A stretch of DNA of 64,000 bases from Pseudomonas campi (GTDB lineage Bacteria > Pseudomonadota > Gammaproteobacteria > Pseudomonadales > Pseudomonadaceae): the NCBI RefSeq assembly GCF_013200955.2, contig NZ_CP053697.2, positions 620,001-684,000 of the forward strand. Direction: 5' to 3'. The position numbers and the translations under genes were made by a program. Below the pieces are notes generated by a model. The model made no database searches. It had not been told where the DNA came from and worked only from the letters and a program-made list of their open reading frames with translations. Positions 1 to 8,600 of this stretch are shown piece by piece (position 1 is the first letter of the stretch; each line of letters begins with the position of its first letter).

Positions 1-153
1 ATGCTGTCCCACCTAGAAGACCTTGAGCGCGAAATGCTGCTAGACCTGACCGAAAAAGGTGAGGCCATAAATGCTCTCAAGAGGAACGGCCTGCCTGCCG
101 AAGACTGCAACTTCAACCTGGTTCCTGGTGAGAAACTCGTCTTCGCCCCTTAG
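1..153 (+). CDS. Hypothetical protein, probably the 3' end of a gene cut by the window edge
   Basis: An open frame runs from the first base to a TAG at 151-153 (50 residues). The first codon is ATG, but it sits on the window edge, so this may be an internal Met of a longer gene. The peptide is acidic and leucine-rich at its start, with no motif I recognise. It converges on the minus-strand genes that follow. Confidence 0.4.
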   Translation: MLSHLEDLEREMLLDLTEKGEAINALKRNGLPAEDCNFNLVPGEKLVFAP

Positions 154-308
154 ATGCCATGTGGCCGAGAGCTGAGTCGCTCCAGAACGCCTAGACGCAG
201 ATCGGCCAGTAGTGAGCGGCCCGCATGGCTAGAAGGGACGGCGTTGGCGTTGAGTACCGTTGGCACAACAATCGAGCCGTTCGGCTGAAAAGCTGCGTGC
301 ACAGTTAC

Positions 309-998
309 TCAAACTGACTTCGACTCGATCCACCGAGTGACAGCCTCCCTGACGTCGCAAACTGCCTCTGGGAACGACAAAGATGAATTGGGTGGGGCAC
401 TCCTCTCAATTGCATGCCGAGCATTGAGTCCTACCGCCGCTGGGCTATTTGCGTGGCGGCTAATCCTATCCAACCTGGCCTTCAGTTCCCATTTGGCTAA
501 GGATGCCCTGTCGCTTTGCAGCAGCTCAATGAGCTTGAAGAGCCCGCCCCAGTCGCCGTCCTCAAGAGAGGCAAGAATCTCCAAAGCGTGCTTAACGACA
601 GGCTGATCGAGTACATGCCTTGGCCAACGCACTGGCAGAATCCTATTGCCAGAGGTGTCATAGACGTCGAGATGGCACGAACTGCTGATCTGCAACCCAG
701 CCATCATCTTGGCAAAGACATACTGGGATGGAGGCATCCCTGCTTTCTCCCCGATTACCGTACCAATATTAAATTTCAGCCCAGGAGCTGCCAATGATGC
801 TGCTGCGCTAGCTGCTTGAACGATCCCTTCCGCATGATCGTGCGCGTCACCAGCTTCTTTACAGTTCTTGAGCTCAGCCGGATCGACCTCCAGAGTATCG
901 CCCGCCAGACAAAGCCGAGACTCAACCTGCTCCAGAAAATGCTCCAGGCCTGTCCGACTCCCCACCCAGTTAACGGTCACCCGCCAGCGTGTGTTCAC
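309..998 (-). CDS. Hypothetical protein, possible HEPN-like C-terminus
   Basis: 229 aa from a GTG start; no better start is visible. I do not recognise a named family. The C-terminal third is helical and charged. It carries an ARH triplet followed by a proline-containing segment and an EA..VREAV..W pattern, which resembles the tail of some HEPN-like proteins. Residues 60-90 are Ala/Gly-rich and may be a hydrophobic helix. It is the last gene of a minus-strand run of unknown genes, 76 bp after the 260-aa gene. Soluble and cytoplasmic as far as can be seen. The family assignment is inference only. Confidence 0.55.
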   Translation of the reverse strand: MNTRWRVTVNWVGSRTGLEHFLEQVESRLCLAGDTLEVDPAELKNCKEAGDAHDHAEGIVQAASAAASLAAPGLKFNIGTVIGEKAGMPPSQYVFAKMMAGLQISSSCHLDVYDTSGNRILPVRWPRHVLDQPVVKHALEILASLEDGDWGGLFKLIELLQSDRASLAKWELKARLDRISRHANSPAAVGLNARHAIERSAPPNSSLSFPEAVCDVREAVTRWIESKSV

Positions 999-1074
999 GT
1001 AGTTCCGCCTCGTCCCGGTCAGATTGTGTTGATGTCTAGCGAAGCCCTCTTGCTAAAAAAGCGCCTGGGGCGCT

Positions 1075-1857
1075 TCAGGGACGCTCCTCAATATCTCGCT
1101 CCAAAGCAGTATCGAACCACCTGGGCGTCGTTTCACCAGCGTTCCCATAGATGCTGTCTGGCAGGGACTGCCAGAACTCGACAATGGAACTGGAAAATTC
1201 ATCCAGCTGCTCATTGGAAACAGCAAGATGGGTGTGATCTAGCCAAATTGCATCGGTGGGATCGGCTCCGGGGAAGAGGGTTCGCAGGTATTCGGGATGC
1301 TTTTCTTTAAGCTTTTCCAGAGATTTTCCGTCTCCGTGCTTGTAAACATTCACGACATAGCGGCACACACTCAGCTTTTTGAGATAGGTGGAGTCCTTCT
1401 TCGCTAAACCAAGGCCGTCCAGGAACTCTTCGATGTCCTCAAAACTGGCTGACCAGATTTTGTTAGTGACATGTTGGCCGATATGCCAATGCCGTATCTC
1501 CTTCAACAACCAGCCACGGAGCTGCTTGTCCCAGGCGTGGAACATTCCTGCGACAAGACTGAGACGGGTTTGGTCTCGCAGCTCGGTCAGTAGCTGGTGG
1601 TACTCAATGCCCACATGGTAGGCGTCCTCTTCGAAGCCCCCTGGATCGTGCCGGTCAGGGTCAAAGCGGTGCGCGTGGTCTTCTAGCCAGCGCGTCCCGG
1701 CCTCGTCCGCTTCCTGCTCCATGTTCTCAAATTGGGAGAGCAGCTTCATTTTTCCCTGCTCGATGTAGAACCGGTGCTGCTCAATCAGCGACTGACGAAA
1801 TGGCTCCCACATCTGAAAGTATGCGTACATGATTTTGTTCTCTTCGGGCTCGTTCAT
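1075..1857 (-). CDS. Hypothetical protein with a YKHG element, HEPN-like
   Basis: 260 aa. I chose the ATG at 1857 over the upstream GTG at 1863 because GAGGAG lies about 9 bases before it; this Shine-Dalgarno overlaps the stop region of the preceding gene. The protein is rich in charged residues and aromatics. Its centre reads CRYVVNVYKHG, close to the N-x-x-KHG element seen in several HEPN-fold families, although the Arg-His spacing is not the textbook R-x4-6-H. No signal peptide or membrane span. It lies 9 bp downstream of a gene with a canonical HEPN motif, so the two may be co-translated. Function unknown. Confidence 0.6.
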   Translation of the reverse strand: MNEPEENKIMYAYFQMWEPFRQSLIEQHRFYIEQGKMKLLSQFENMEQEADEAGTRWLEDHAHRFDPDRHDPGGFEEDAYHVGIEYHQLLTELRDQTRLSLVAGMFHAWDKQLRGWLLKEIRHWHIGQHVTNKIWSASFEDIEEFLDGLGLAKKDSTYLKKLSVCRYVVNVYKHGDGKSLEKLKEKHPEYLRTLFPGADPTDAIWLDHTHLAVSNEQLDEFSSSIVEFWQSLPDSIYGNAGETTPRWFDTALERDIEERP

Positions 1858-1866
1858 AACCACTCC

Positions 1867-2388
1867 TCAGTAGCGTCGAAAGAAGCCGTGGATTTCTGGG
1901 CGCTCCATCAGAGCCAACTCCAGCACCGCCATTGACTGATTGAGAAGCTCATCGTCTCGTTCGGATCCCTCGACGAGATCTATATGGCCAGTGCCTCCGT
2001 CGCGATACTTCGCACCATGAGCCAGGTTATTGCGAGCTCGACGGATCGCCAGAAAGAGTTCCGCCGTGTTCTGAACAGGCCCTATGTCTTTCCACCCCAG
2101 CGCTCCGTCCGCTAGCTTCACCTGCTTCTTAGGAGGACGGTTAACCATTACAGAGGCAATTCCTTGCTCGATAACTTGTTTTAGGAAGGCCGGGCCAAGG
2201 TCTCGGGCAAAACCATCCCAGTCAGGATCAACCCTGTCTTCGTTGCCGATTGCGTAAGTGCCCGAGCGCTTCAGCGCGCACTCGAATCTCGAAAAGACGA
2301 CGAAGAAATCAATGGCCGCCTTCGGCAATTCTGCCGCAAGTGCCTCTTCAACCAGGGTCATATACTCTTCTCCAGCAAGCTGCGTCAT
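1867..2388 (-). CDS. HEPN-domain-like protein, possible RNase or toxin
   Basis: 173 aa. Near residues 115-125 it carries RARNNLAHG, which fits the R-x4-6-H motif of HEPN proteins, with the usual polar residue after Arg and Gly after His. HEPN proteins are often RNases in defence or toxin-antitoxin systems, but other roles exist. An in-frame ATG at 2361 has a better Shine-Dalgarno (GGAGA) and could be the true start, giving 164 aa. It is followed 9 bp later by a second HEPN-like gene. No nucleotidyltransferase (MNT) partner is visible. The motif is seen; an RNase role is inference. Confidence 0.6.
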   Translation of the reverse strand: MTQLAGEEYMTLVEEALAAELPKAAIDFFVVFSRFECALKRSGTYAIGNEDRVDPDWDGFARDLGPAFLKQVIEQGIASVMVNRPPKKQVKLADGALGWKDIGPVQNTAELFLAIRRARNNLAHGAKYRDGGTGHIDLVEGSERDDELLNQSMAVLELALMERPEIHGFFRRY

Positions 2389-2520
2389 GCCTTGAACGAT
2401 AGCTTCGCACTCTCGATGAGCACGGCGTTAAAAGGCGCTTTCGTAGGCAGGCCTATCAAAGCAGCTTTCGCGTCACAGCGTGCACCTCAGTCGGAAAACG
2501 CTGCAACAGCACCTAGAGGC

Positions 2521-3174
2521 TCAGGTGTCCTGAATCCTTTTGAGTTCGTGGAAGCCATGCAGGTCTTCGTCCCACAAAAAGCCTGCCAGCTTCGAAACGC
2601 TGACGAACCACTCTGCGCGCTCTCCTTCAATGATGAGCACAACACGTCTAATGCTCACGAAGTCACCGTCGTAGCTCATCGAGTAGTCATCGATCTGTAG
2701 TCGCTCGCCAGGCTGGATGACGGCTCCGGCAGCGATGCCGTCAGCGAAAGCGCTGCCGGCAGTTCGGTACTCATCGATGCCGTCGTCTGCACTCGCAAAA
2801 GCATACAAGCGCCGACGCATGTAGGTGACTGCCTGGCTCGTTCGATTCACCAGGAACACGGGCTGTTTATCCGAGCACCAGCCAAAGAATGGGATTGCCA
2901 GGAACACCCCATCAGTTTTTTCCTGCTCGAAAGCATCAAGGTTGGCGCCCGCGAGTAAATCTGCGATGCACCTTCGGCGCTGGGCCAGCGAATCGAAGAG
3001 GTCTGCATCATCGGCTGGTCGGCAACCTGTAAAGGCGTTGAACGCATCGCACGCAGTATCAAGACGTGCGTAGCGTGCCAACTCCGCTGCGTACTGCTCT
3101 GCCACGCGCGGATGACATCTCTGTGCGAGCCTAGATGTCAGCTTCATCACTTCATCGTGGATCGACTGGCGCAT
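2521..3174 (-). CDS. Hypothetical protein
   Basis: 217 aa. Its ATG overlaps the TGA of the upstream 91-aa gene by one base (TGATG), which implies translational coupling. The N-terminal 80 residues are helical and rich in Arg and Ala. The C-terminal half looks beta-rich (runs such as VFLVNRTSQAV, FVSIRRVVLII and EWFVSVSKL), so a two-domain soluble protein is likely. I recognise no family. The 132 bp to the next gene hold nothing obvious. Confidence 0.6.
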   Translation of the reverse strand: MRQSIHDEVMKLTSRLAQRCHPRVAEQYAAELARYARLDTACDAFNAFTGCRPADDADLFDSLAQRRRCIADLLAGANLDAFEQEKTDGVFLAIPFFGWCSDKQPVFLVNRTSQAVTYMRRRLYAFASADDGIDEYRTAGSAFADGIAAGAVIQPGERLQIDDYSMSYDGDFVSIRRVVLIIEGERAEWFVSVSKLAGFLWDEDLHGFHELKRIQDT

Positions 3175-3449
3175 CAGGGCTTCACCTCATGGTCGGCATC
3201 GATGATCAAACCCAATGAATCATCAGGGGCCGGCAGCTGGTCATCGAAGAGGCTCAAGATCTGACGCTCCTGCCGCAAGTAAGACAGCGCTCCACAAAAG
3301 CAGCCTTGGCATAGGTGAGCCAGGTAGCGGGCACTTCCTCCGGCATCATTCGGACAATCCCCATGCAATGTGCCGCCATGCCCTTGAAAGCATGGATCGC
3401 AACATACAGAGCAGCGGATGTTATCGGCTGTTCGGCTTTGATCTTCCAT
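3174..3449 (-). CDS. Small Cys-rich protein, probable zinc-binding
   Basis: 91 aa. GAGG lies 12 bases upstream of the ATG. It has two cysteine clusters, CSVCCDPC at about residues 13-20 and CQGCFCG at about 48-54, plus further Cys and His between them. This suggests a zinc-ribbon-like or treble-clef metal site. The stop overlaps the start of the next gene by one base, so the two proteins are likely made in a fixed ratio. No family recognised. Confidence 0.5.
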   Translation of the reverse strand: MEDQSRTADNIRCSVCCDPCFQGHGGTLHGDCPNDAGGSARYLAHLCQGCFCGALSYLRQERQILSLFDDQLPAPDDSLGLIIDADHEVKP

Positions 3450-3506
3450 CGTGACTACCTCGTTATTTTGACGTTGGCAGTGGAGCGCACGGGGCCCAGC
3501 TTGTGG

Positions 3507-3905
3507 TCAAAAAAGGCGGCCAACGGTTTCAAGCGTCGCTCGCTTGCGCACGCCATCTCCCAGCAAGATGTAGATGCTGTTCAAGGTCTGGAAGATAAAA
3601 CCTTCGTGGAAAGCATGCAGGGGAGACGTGCGCACGAAGTCGCCTACGTCCCACCTTCGCGAGCTGTCGTAAATCACAGTGTGTGCGTAAGCGAGTACGG
3701 GCTGACGCTGAGTCCTTACTAGCTCAGCGTGCTGTGCAGGCGTCAAATGTAGGTCAATCCAAATCCAATCCCGGACGAGGCAGTATTCCGAGTACGGAAA
3801 GCGTTCGCGGACGATCCTGACTGCTTCCTCTTGGTTGATCTCCGAGCCCGGCATAGGGATGCCAGCGCTGTAAAGAAGGTCGGCTACTTCTTTTAGCTCG
3901 TCCAT
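3507..3905 (-). CDS. Conserved hypothetical protein (DUF6957-like, from memory)
   Basis: 132 aa, acidic N-terminus, several Trp and aromatic residues (RDWIWIDLHLTPAQHAEL). From memory it resembles small Pseudomonas accessory-region proteins labelled DUF6957; I could not check this. It starts 4 bp after the end of the upstream 148-aa gene, so the two probably share a transcript. No catalytic motif, signal or membrane segment is visible. Confidence 0.55.
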   Translation of the reverse strand: MDELKEVADLLYSAGIPMPGSEINQEEAVRIVRERFPYSEYCLVRDWIWIDLHLTPAQHAELVRTQRQPVLAYAHTVIYDSSRRWDVGDFVRTSPLHAFHEGFIFQTLNSIYILLGDGVRKRATLETVGRLF

Positions 3906-3909
3906 TCCG

Positions 3910-4356
3910 TCAGTTCCCGAAGTAGCGTTGTTGAGGGCGTTTGGCGGTGTAGAGAACCACGTCAGACCCGAATTTCACTTGGCTTGCCATTAGCTCGGTA
4001 GGGCCGCCGATTCTGAAAGTGCCGAACTTTGTATAAAAGCTATGGAATGCTTCTCCGCGCTTTGTTTGGCCTTCGTTGAGCTGGTAAACGTCCGCGACAC
4101 CGACACCTACGTTGTCAGGAAAGGTGCAAGAGAACACCGCCTGAAGACTCCTCACATAAAGCCCTTCACCTGGAGCGGAGAGTGCCCGCTTAACGAGCTC
4201 GCAGTCGTTGGTTGAAATGGTGCTCACTACCGTTTTCTCGGTTGAGCACGCGAGAGTGATATGAATCCAGGGCTCACTTCCTTTCTTGCTGAGGCACCAT
4301 GTGCCTGGAGCGTCGGAACTGAATGCGAAGTCAGCCTTGCCCTTCTGGGATCCCAT
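3910..4356 (-). CDS. Hypothetical protein, first gene of the minus-strand run
   Basis: 148 aa, with GAGG about 11 bases before the ATG. It is beta-rich, without a signal peptide. It is divergent from the XRE regulator at 4455, and the 98-bp gap between them contains two palindromes with the shared core GTATAC. Expression of this gene, and perhaps the whole run down to 309, may therefore be repressed by that regulator. Function unknown. Confidence 0.55.
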   Translation of the reverse strand: MGSQKGKADFAFSSDAPGTWCLSKKGSEPWIHITLACSTEKTVVSTISTNDCELVKRALSAPGEGLYVRSLQAVFSCTFPDNVGVGVADVYQLNEGQTKRGEAFHSFYTKFGTFRIGGPTELMASQVKFGSDVVLYTAKRPQQRYFGN

Positions 4357-4383
4357 TGTGTCACCTCATCTCACTTAAAATGA

Positions 4384-4409
4384 ACAGTATACTGTGTAGC
4401 CGTATACGG
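4384..4409. promoter_or_regulatory. Double palindromic operator, probable XRE-regulator site
   Basis: Two perfect palindromes lie side by side: ACAGTATACTGT (4384-4395) and CCGTATACGG (4400-4409). Their centres are 15 bp apart and they share GTATAC. Paired dyads between a divergent small XRE gene and its neighbour are typical of Cro/C-protein-like autoregulation. A weaker inverted repeat, ATTTTCA/TGAAAAT at 4431-4449, lies just before the regulator's start. Confidence 0.6.
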
Positions 4410-4454
4410 TTCAAAAGTGGATAAAGCTCAATTTTCACCAATTGAAAATGAGCT

Positions 4455-4769
4455 ATGGATCTTAAATGGGGGTTTGGTACGGCCCTACGAGCAATTCGAA
4501 AGCAGAAGGAGCTGAGCCAGGAGGATTTCTCGGAGGTCAGCGGCAGGACGTATATGAGCGCTCTGGAGCGCGGTGTCTATAGCCCTACAATCGATAAGCT
4601 TGATGCTATTGCTTCGGTCTTAGGGGTGCACCCGGTGACGCTATTGGCTGTCTGCTACCTGAGCGCTGCCCCCAGCGCCGCCCCGCAAGAGCTGTTACTG
4701 CAAGTTAGAGAGGAGCTTCTAGAGCTGGGGTATGGCAGATTTGACATAGAGGGAAAGCCTCCAGCCTAA
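4455..4769 (+). CDS. XRE/Cro-type helix-turn-helix regulator
   Basis: 104 aa. Residues about 8-62 form an XRE HTH domain: ALRAIRKQKELSQEDFSEVS supplies the first helices and YMSALERGVYSPTIDKLDAIA the recognition region. The remaining 40 residues are a short helical tail. No strong Shine-Dalgarno is seen before the ATG. It is transcribed away from the hypothetical-gene run and has its own palindromic operators just upstream. It most likely represses itself and the run. Confidence 0.85.
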   Translation: MDLKWGFGTALRAIRKQKELSQEDFSEVSGRTYMSALERGVYSPTIDKLDAIASVLGVHPVTLLAVCYLSAAPSAAPQELLLQVREELLELGYGRFDIEGKPPA

Positions 4770-5003
4770 CCCCAGGTGGCGAATCTGATACTGGTGCTCG
4801 ACACTCCCCAAGTAGTGGGGCGTGCGCTAAAGTGCCAGGCTTGCCCTTAGCTACGTTTTCCGTGAGCTGATTCGTCTGCAAAGATAAGATATGGTGCGCA
4901 CCGGTTTAAGGGTGGACGAAATCTAAGAGCGAGGCTCTGTGGATTAAGAAATCCTTGGTTTCGGCTCCTTTACAGAAATAGCTATTTTTTGGGGAAAATC
5001 CTT
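4770..5003. other. Non-coding stretch, nothing assigned
   Basis: No convincing gene or RNA gene is seen here. It ends in a T-rich stretch at 4984-4990 before a tiny ORF and an intrinsic terminator. A small transcript covering the end of this stretch up to the terminator is possible but not demonstrated. Confidence 0.3.
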
Positions 5004-5048
5004 ATGAAACAATTAGATAGTCGTATTTCATCCGCACTCCCTTTCTAA
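5004..5048 (+). CDS. Possible 14-aa leader-like ORF
   Basis: ATG to TAA encodes MKQLDSRISSALPF. GGGGA lies about 9 bases upstream, and an intrinsic terminator follows 24 bp after the stop. The layout (ribosome site, tiny ORF, terminator) looks like a leader peptide or a small RNA carrying an ORF. No structural gene follows on this strand. It could equally be the surviving 5' end of a deleted gene. Confidence 0.3.
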   Translation: MKQLDSRISSALPF

Positions 5049-5071
5049 ATAGCGGGCCGTCGCATCAAAGC

Positions 5072-5106
5072 AACCCGGCATTCCCCAGGAGTGCCGGGTT
5101 TTTTAT
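5072..5106 (+). terminator. Intrinsic terminator, plus-strand orientation
   Basis: A 9-bp stem, AACCCGGCA/TGCCGGGTT, with an 11-base loop is followed by a T run (5099-5104). The T run is only on the plus-strand side. The upstream plus-strand transcript it would end is unclear: either the XRE gene 300 bp away or a small RNA. Confidence 0.75.
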
Positions 5107-5124
5107 TGCCTGCACGAAATAGGC

Positions 5125-5313
5125 TTACTGCAGTACGGATTTCAGGCTGATCAGGTCGTGGCCGGCGTCAAACAGGCTCTGGTAACGGTGCAGGCTCATG
5201 GTCGAGGCGTGCACATTCATGACCGTATCGCTGTCGCCGGGCGGGCTGCTGCGCTGGATGATGCGAATGATGTTGCCGGAGCTGCGCGCGACCACGAAGT
5301 AGGGGAAGAACAT
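5125..5313 (-). CDS. Small hypothetical protein downstream of csbD-like gene
   Basis: 62 aa. CTGGAG lies about 10 bases before the ATG. It follows the CsbD-like gene by 38 bp on the same strand. The sequence has a hydrophobic N-terminus and a basic middle, and I recognise no family. It may be a real small gene in the ndvB-csbD transcript, or a chance ORF; spacing and ribosome site favour real. Confidence 0.4.
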   Translation of the reverse strand: MFFPYFVVARSSGNIIRIIQRSSPPGDSDTVMNVHASTMSLHRYQSLFDAGHDLISLKSVLQ

Positions 5314-5351
5314 GTGGGGCTCCAGGGAAGGTTCTGCCCTCCTGTCGGTCG

Positions 5352-5567
5352 TTAAGTGGTGCGGTGCCGCTCGAAGAAGCTGATTACCTGCTTCTCGGCT
5401 TCGCGCTCGGTCATGTCGTAGCGCTGCTGCACCAGGGCAGTCAGTTTCTGTGCATCACCCTCGGACTTGAGCAGCTCGTCCAGGGTCAGGTCGTCCCAGA
5501 CGATGTGGGCGAGGCCGGCCAGTTGCCGCCATTTGCTCTTGATCACATCGGCGAGTTCTCGGCTCAT
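5352..5567 (-). CDS. CsbD-like stress protein
   Basis: 71 aa with the CsbD/UPF0337 pattern: SKWRQLAG near the N-terminus, LTLDELLKSEGD in the middle and YDMTEREAEKQVISFF at the C-terminus. CsbD-like proteins are small, abundant, stress-induced and of unclear molecular function. It follows the cyclic glucan synthase gene by 81 bp on the same strand and may be co-expressed with it as an osmotic or envelope stress response. Family assignment is firm; the link with glucan synthesis is inference from position. Confidence 0.8.
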   Translation of the reverse strand: MSRELADVIKSKWRQLAGLAHIVWDDLTLDELLKSEGDAQKLTALVQQRYDMTEREAEKQVISFFERHRTT

Positions 5568-5648
5568 CTTGTTTCTCCTGTTTCACTCTCAGTCGACCAT
5601 GACAGCGATGCAGGCGTGCCGTCGGTGCGCTGCGCCCCATAGTCCGGG

Positions 5649-8600
5649 CTAATGCACCCGATCCAGCAGTGTCTCGGTCGGGTTGGCGCAGTACAGCACC
5701 TCGACCCGATGCGGGTTGCCGTCGTCGAGCAAGACGATGTCGTGGCCGTCCAGTCGCACGCCGTCCAGGTGCACCGAGCCGACCCCGCTGGTCGTCTGGA
5801 GCACCTCGATGTGATAGCGGCTGCCGCCCAGTTGATAGTCGAGGCTGAAGCCCGGCCAGTCCGCCGGCAGCACCGGCTGCATGCGCAGACTATTGCCGTG
5901 GCGCTGCACGCCGAGCAGCGACTCGACGACCAGCCGGTACATCCAGCCCGCCGCACCGGTGTACCAGCTCCAGCCGCCGCGCCCGGCATGTGGCGCTACG
6001 CCATAGACATCGGCGGCCAGCACATAGGGCTCGGCCTTGTAGCGGGCGATGCCGGCCGCGCTCTCGCCATGGCTGACCGGGTTGAGCATGCGCAGCAGCT
6101 GCCAGGCGCGCCGACTGTCGCCCAGCGCGGCGAAGGCCATACTCGCCCACACGGCGGCATGGGTGTATTGCCCGCCGTTCTCGCGCACGCCCGGCACATA
6201 ACCCTTGATGTAGCCGGGGTCGAGCAGGCCTTTGTCGAAGGGCGGATCGAGTAGTTGCAGCAGGCCGACATCGCGACGCAGCAAGTGCTGCTCGAGGGCG
6301 TTCATGGCGCTGAGCTGGTGCGCGTGGCTGGCGGCGCCGGAGAGCACCGCCCAGCTCTGGGCGATGGCGTCGATGCGGCATTCGTCGTTGCTCGCTGAGC
6401 CCAGCGGCGTGCCGTCGTCGAAGTAGGCGCGGCGGTACCAGGCGCCGTCCCAGCCGTGCAGGTCGAGGTTGCTGCGCAGGCTGGCCGCCTGTTGCAGGCA
6501 GTGTCGGGAGAAGTCGCCATCGCCCTGCTGGCGGGCGATGACGGCGAACTGGCTGAACACCTCATGGCTGAAGAAGCCCAGCCACACGCTTTCGCCGTGG
6601 CCCTGCTCGCCGACCCGGTTCATCCCGTCGTTCCAGTCGCCGGAGCCGATCAGCGGCAGGCCGTGGGCGCCGCGCGGCAGGCTGTAGTCGAGTGCACGCT
6701 GGCAGTGCTGGTAGAGGCTTTCCACCAGCGGCGAGCGACTGGGCAGATCGTAATAGGACTCTTCGCCAGGGTTGCGCGGCCGGCCTTCGAGGTAGCCGAC
6801 CGGCTCGTCCAGCACGCTGCGATCGCCAGTCAGCTGCACATAGCGGCTGGTGGCCAGCGGCAGCCACAGGTAGTCGTCCGAGCAGCCAGTGCGCACGCCT
6901 CGATCCAGTGGCGGATGCCACCAGTGCTGCACATCGCCCTCGACGAACTGGTGCGCGGCGCACAGCAGCAGATGACGGCGTGCCGCCGCGGGGTCGGCAT
7001 GCAGCATGGCCATGCTGTCCTGCAGCTGGTCGCGGAAACCGTAGGCGCCACCGGACTGGTAGAAACCGCTGCGGGCCCAGAAGCGGCAGGCGATCACCTG
7101 GTACATCAGCCAGCCGTTGACCAGCACATCGATGGCTGGCTCCGGGGTACTGATCTGCACCGCACCGAGGGTCGTGCGCCAGTAAGCCTGCACCGTCGCC
7201 AGTTGCGCAGCCGCCGCGCTGCTGCCACGCAGGCGCTGGAGCAGGCGGCTGGCGGAGGCAGCGTTGTGTTCCGCGCCGAGGCGGAAGATCAGTTCATGGC
7301 TGTCGCCGTCGGCCAGCTCGAAACCGACCTGGATCGCCGCGCAAGGGTCGAGACCGCTGCCGGTGCGCCCGGACAGGCGCACCTGGGCCAGCGCCGCCGG
7401 TGCCTGCAGGTTGCCGTTGCGGCCGATGAACTCGCTGCGGTCGGCGGTGACGCTGCGCACCGGCGCATCCACATCGAAGAACGCCACCCGCTCGGGGAAC
7501 TCGATGGAGTAGGCGTTGCGGGCGAGCAGCGCACCACTCTGCGGATCGGCCTCGCTGACCACATGCATGGCGGTTTTCTGCCGCAGGTCGCCGAGCACCC
7601 AGGCCACATAGCCGGTGGCCGACAGCCGCCGCGCACGGCCCGAATGGTTACTCACCTTGAGCCGGGAGAACTTGACCGGCGCGTCCAGCGCCACGTACAC
7701 CCACAGCTCGCTGAGGATGCCGTCCTCGTCGTGCTCGAAGACGCTGTAGCCGAAGCCGTGCCGCGTCACGTAGCCACCGCTGCCGGGGCGCGGCAATGGG
7801 GTGGGCGACCAGTAATGGCCGCTTTCCTCGTCGCGCAGGTACAGCGCCTCGTCGCTGGCATAGCCGACCGGGTCGTTGTGCCAGGGCGTCAGGCGGAACT
7901 CGTGGGCATTCTCGCTCCAGGTGTAGGAACCGCCGCTTTCCGACAGCACTGTGCCGAACTGCGGATTGGCCAGCACGTTGACCCAGGGGGCCGGGGTGCT
8001 CTGGCCTGGCGCCAGGCTGATCACGTATTCGCGGCCATCGGCACTGAAGGCGCCGGGCACCTTGCCCGGCGCGGGCGCCAGCGGCGGCAGGCTGCTCGGC
8101 GGCGAGCGCAGCAGGCGCGGCTCGAAACGCGGCAAGGGCGCCTCCGCCCGGCGGCGATGGACCTGCTCGGCCAGGCCGCCGCGACTGTCGCTGAGCACCA
8201 GGCGCGCCACCGCCAGCATCAGCAGGCGGTCTTCACTGGACAGCTGCTGCGCCGGGCGCACAAAGATGCCGCCAGGGCGGTCGAGCAGGTGGGCTTCGCT
8301 GCTCGAGGTGACGATGGCCAGGATCAGGTCCTGCAGGTGCTGGCGGTAACCGGCCTGGTCTTCGTTCCAGATCACCAGGTCCACCACCAGGCCTTTCTGC
8401 CGCCAGTAGGCGTGGGCCTGCACCAGCTGGCGCACCAGCTCGATATTGCCGGGGTCGGCGATCTGCAGCAGGACGATCGGCAGGTCGCCGGAAATCGCCT
8501 GGCCCCACAGGCCCGACTGGCTGCGCCGGTTGGCGCTGAGCACGCCGGCCTCGGCGCGCAGCGAGGCGTTGACGTAGAGAATCGCCGCGGCCATCTGCTC

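Noticed and set aside
3315..3722. Plus-strand ORF of 135 codons in the accessory run
   Set aside because: It overlaps two minus-strand genes with coupled starts and good ribosome sites, and has no recognisable features.
4384..4395. LexA (SOS) box before the hypothetical gene run
   Set aside because: ACAGTATACTGT is palindromic but lacks the CTG-N10-CAG spacing of a LexA box; an XRE site fits better.
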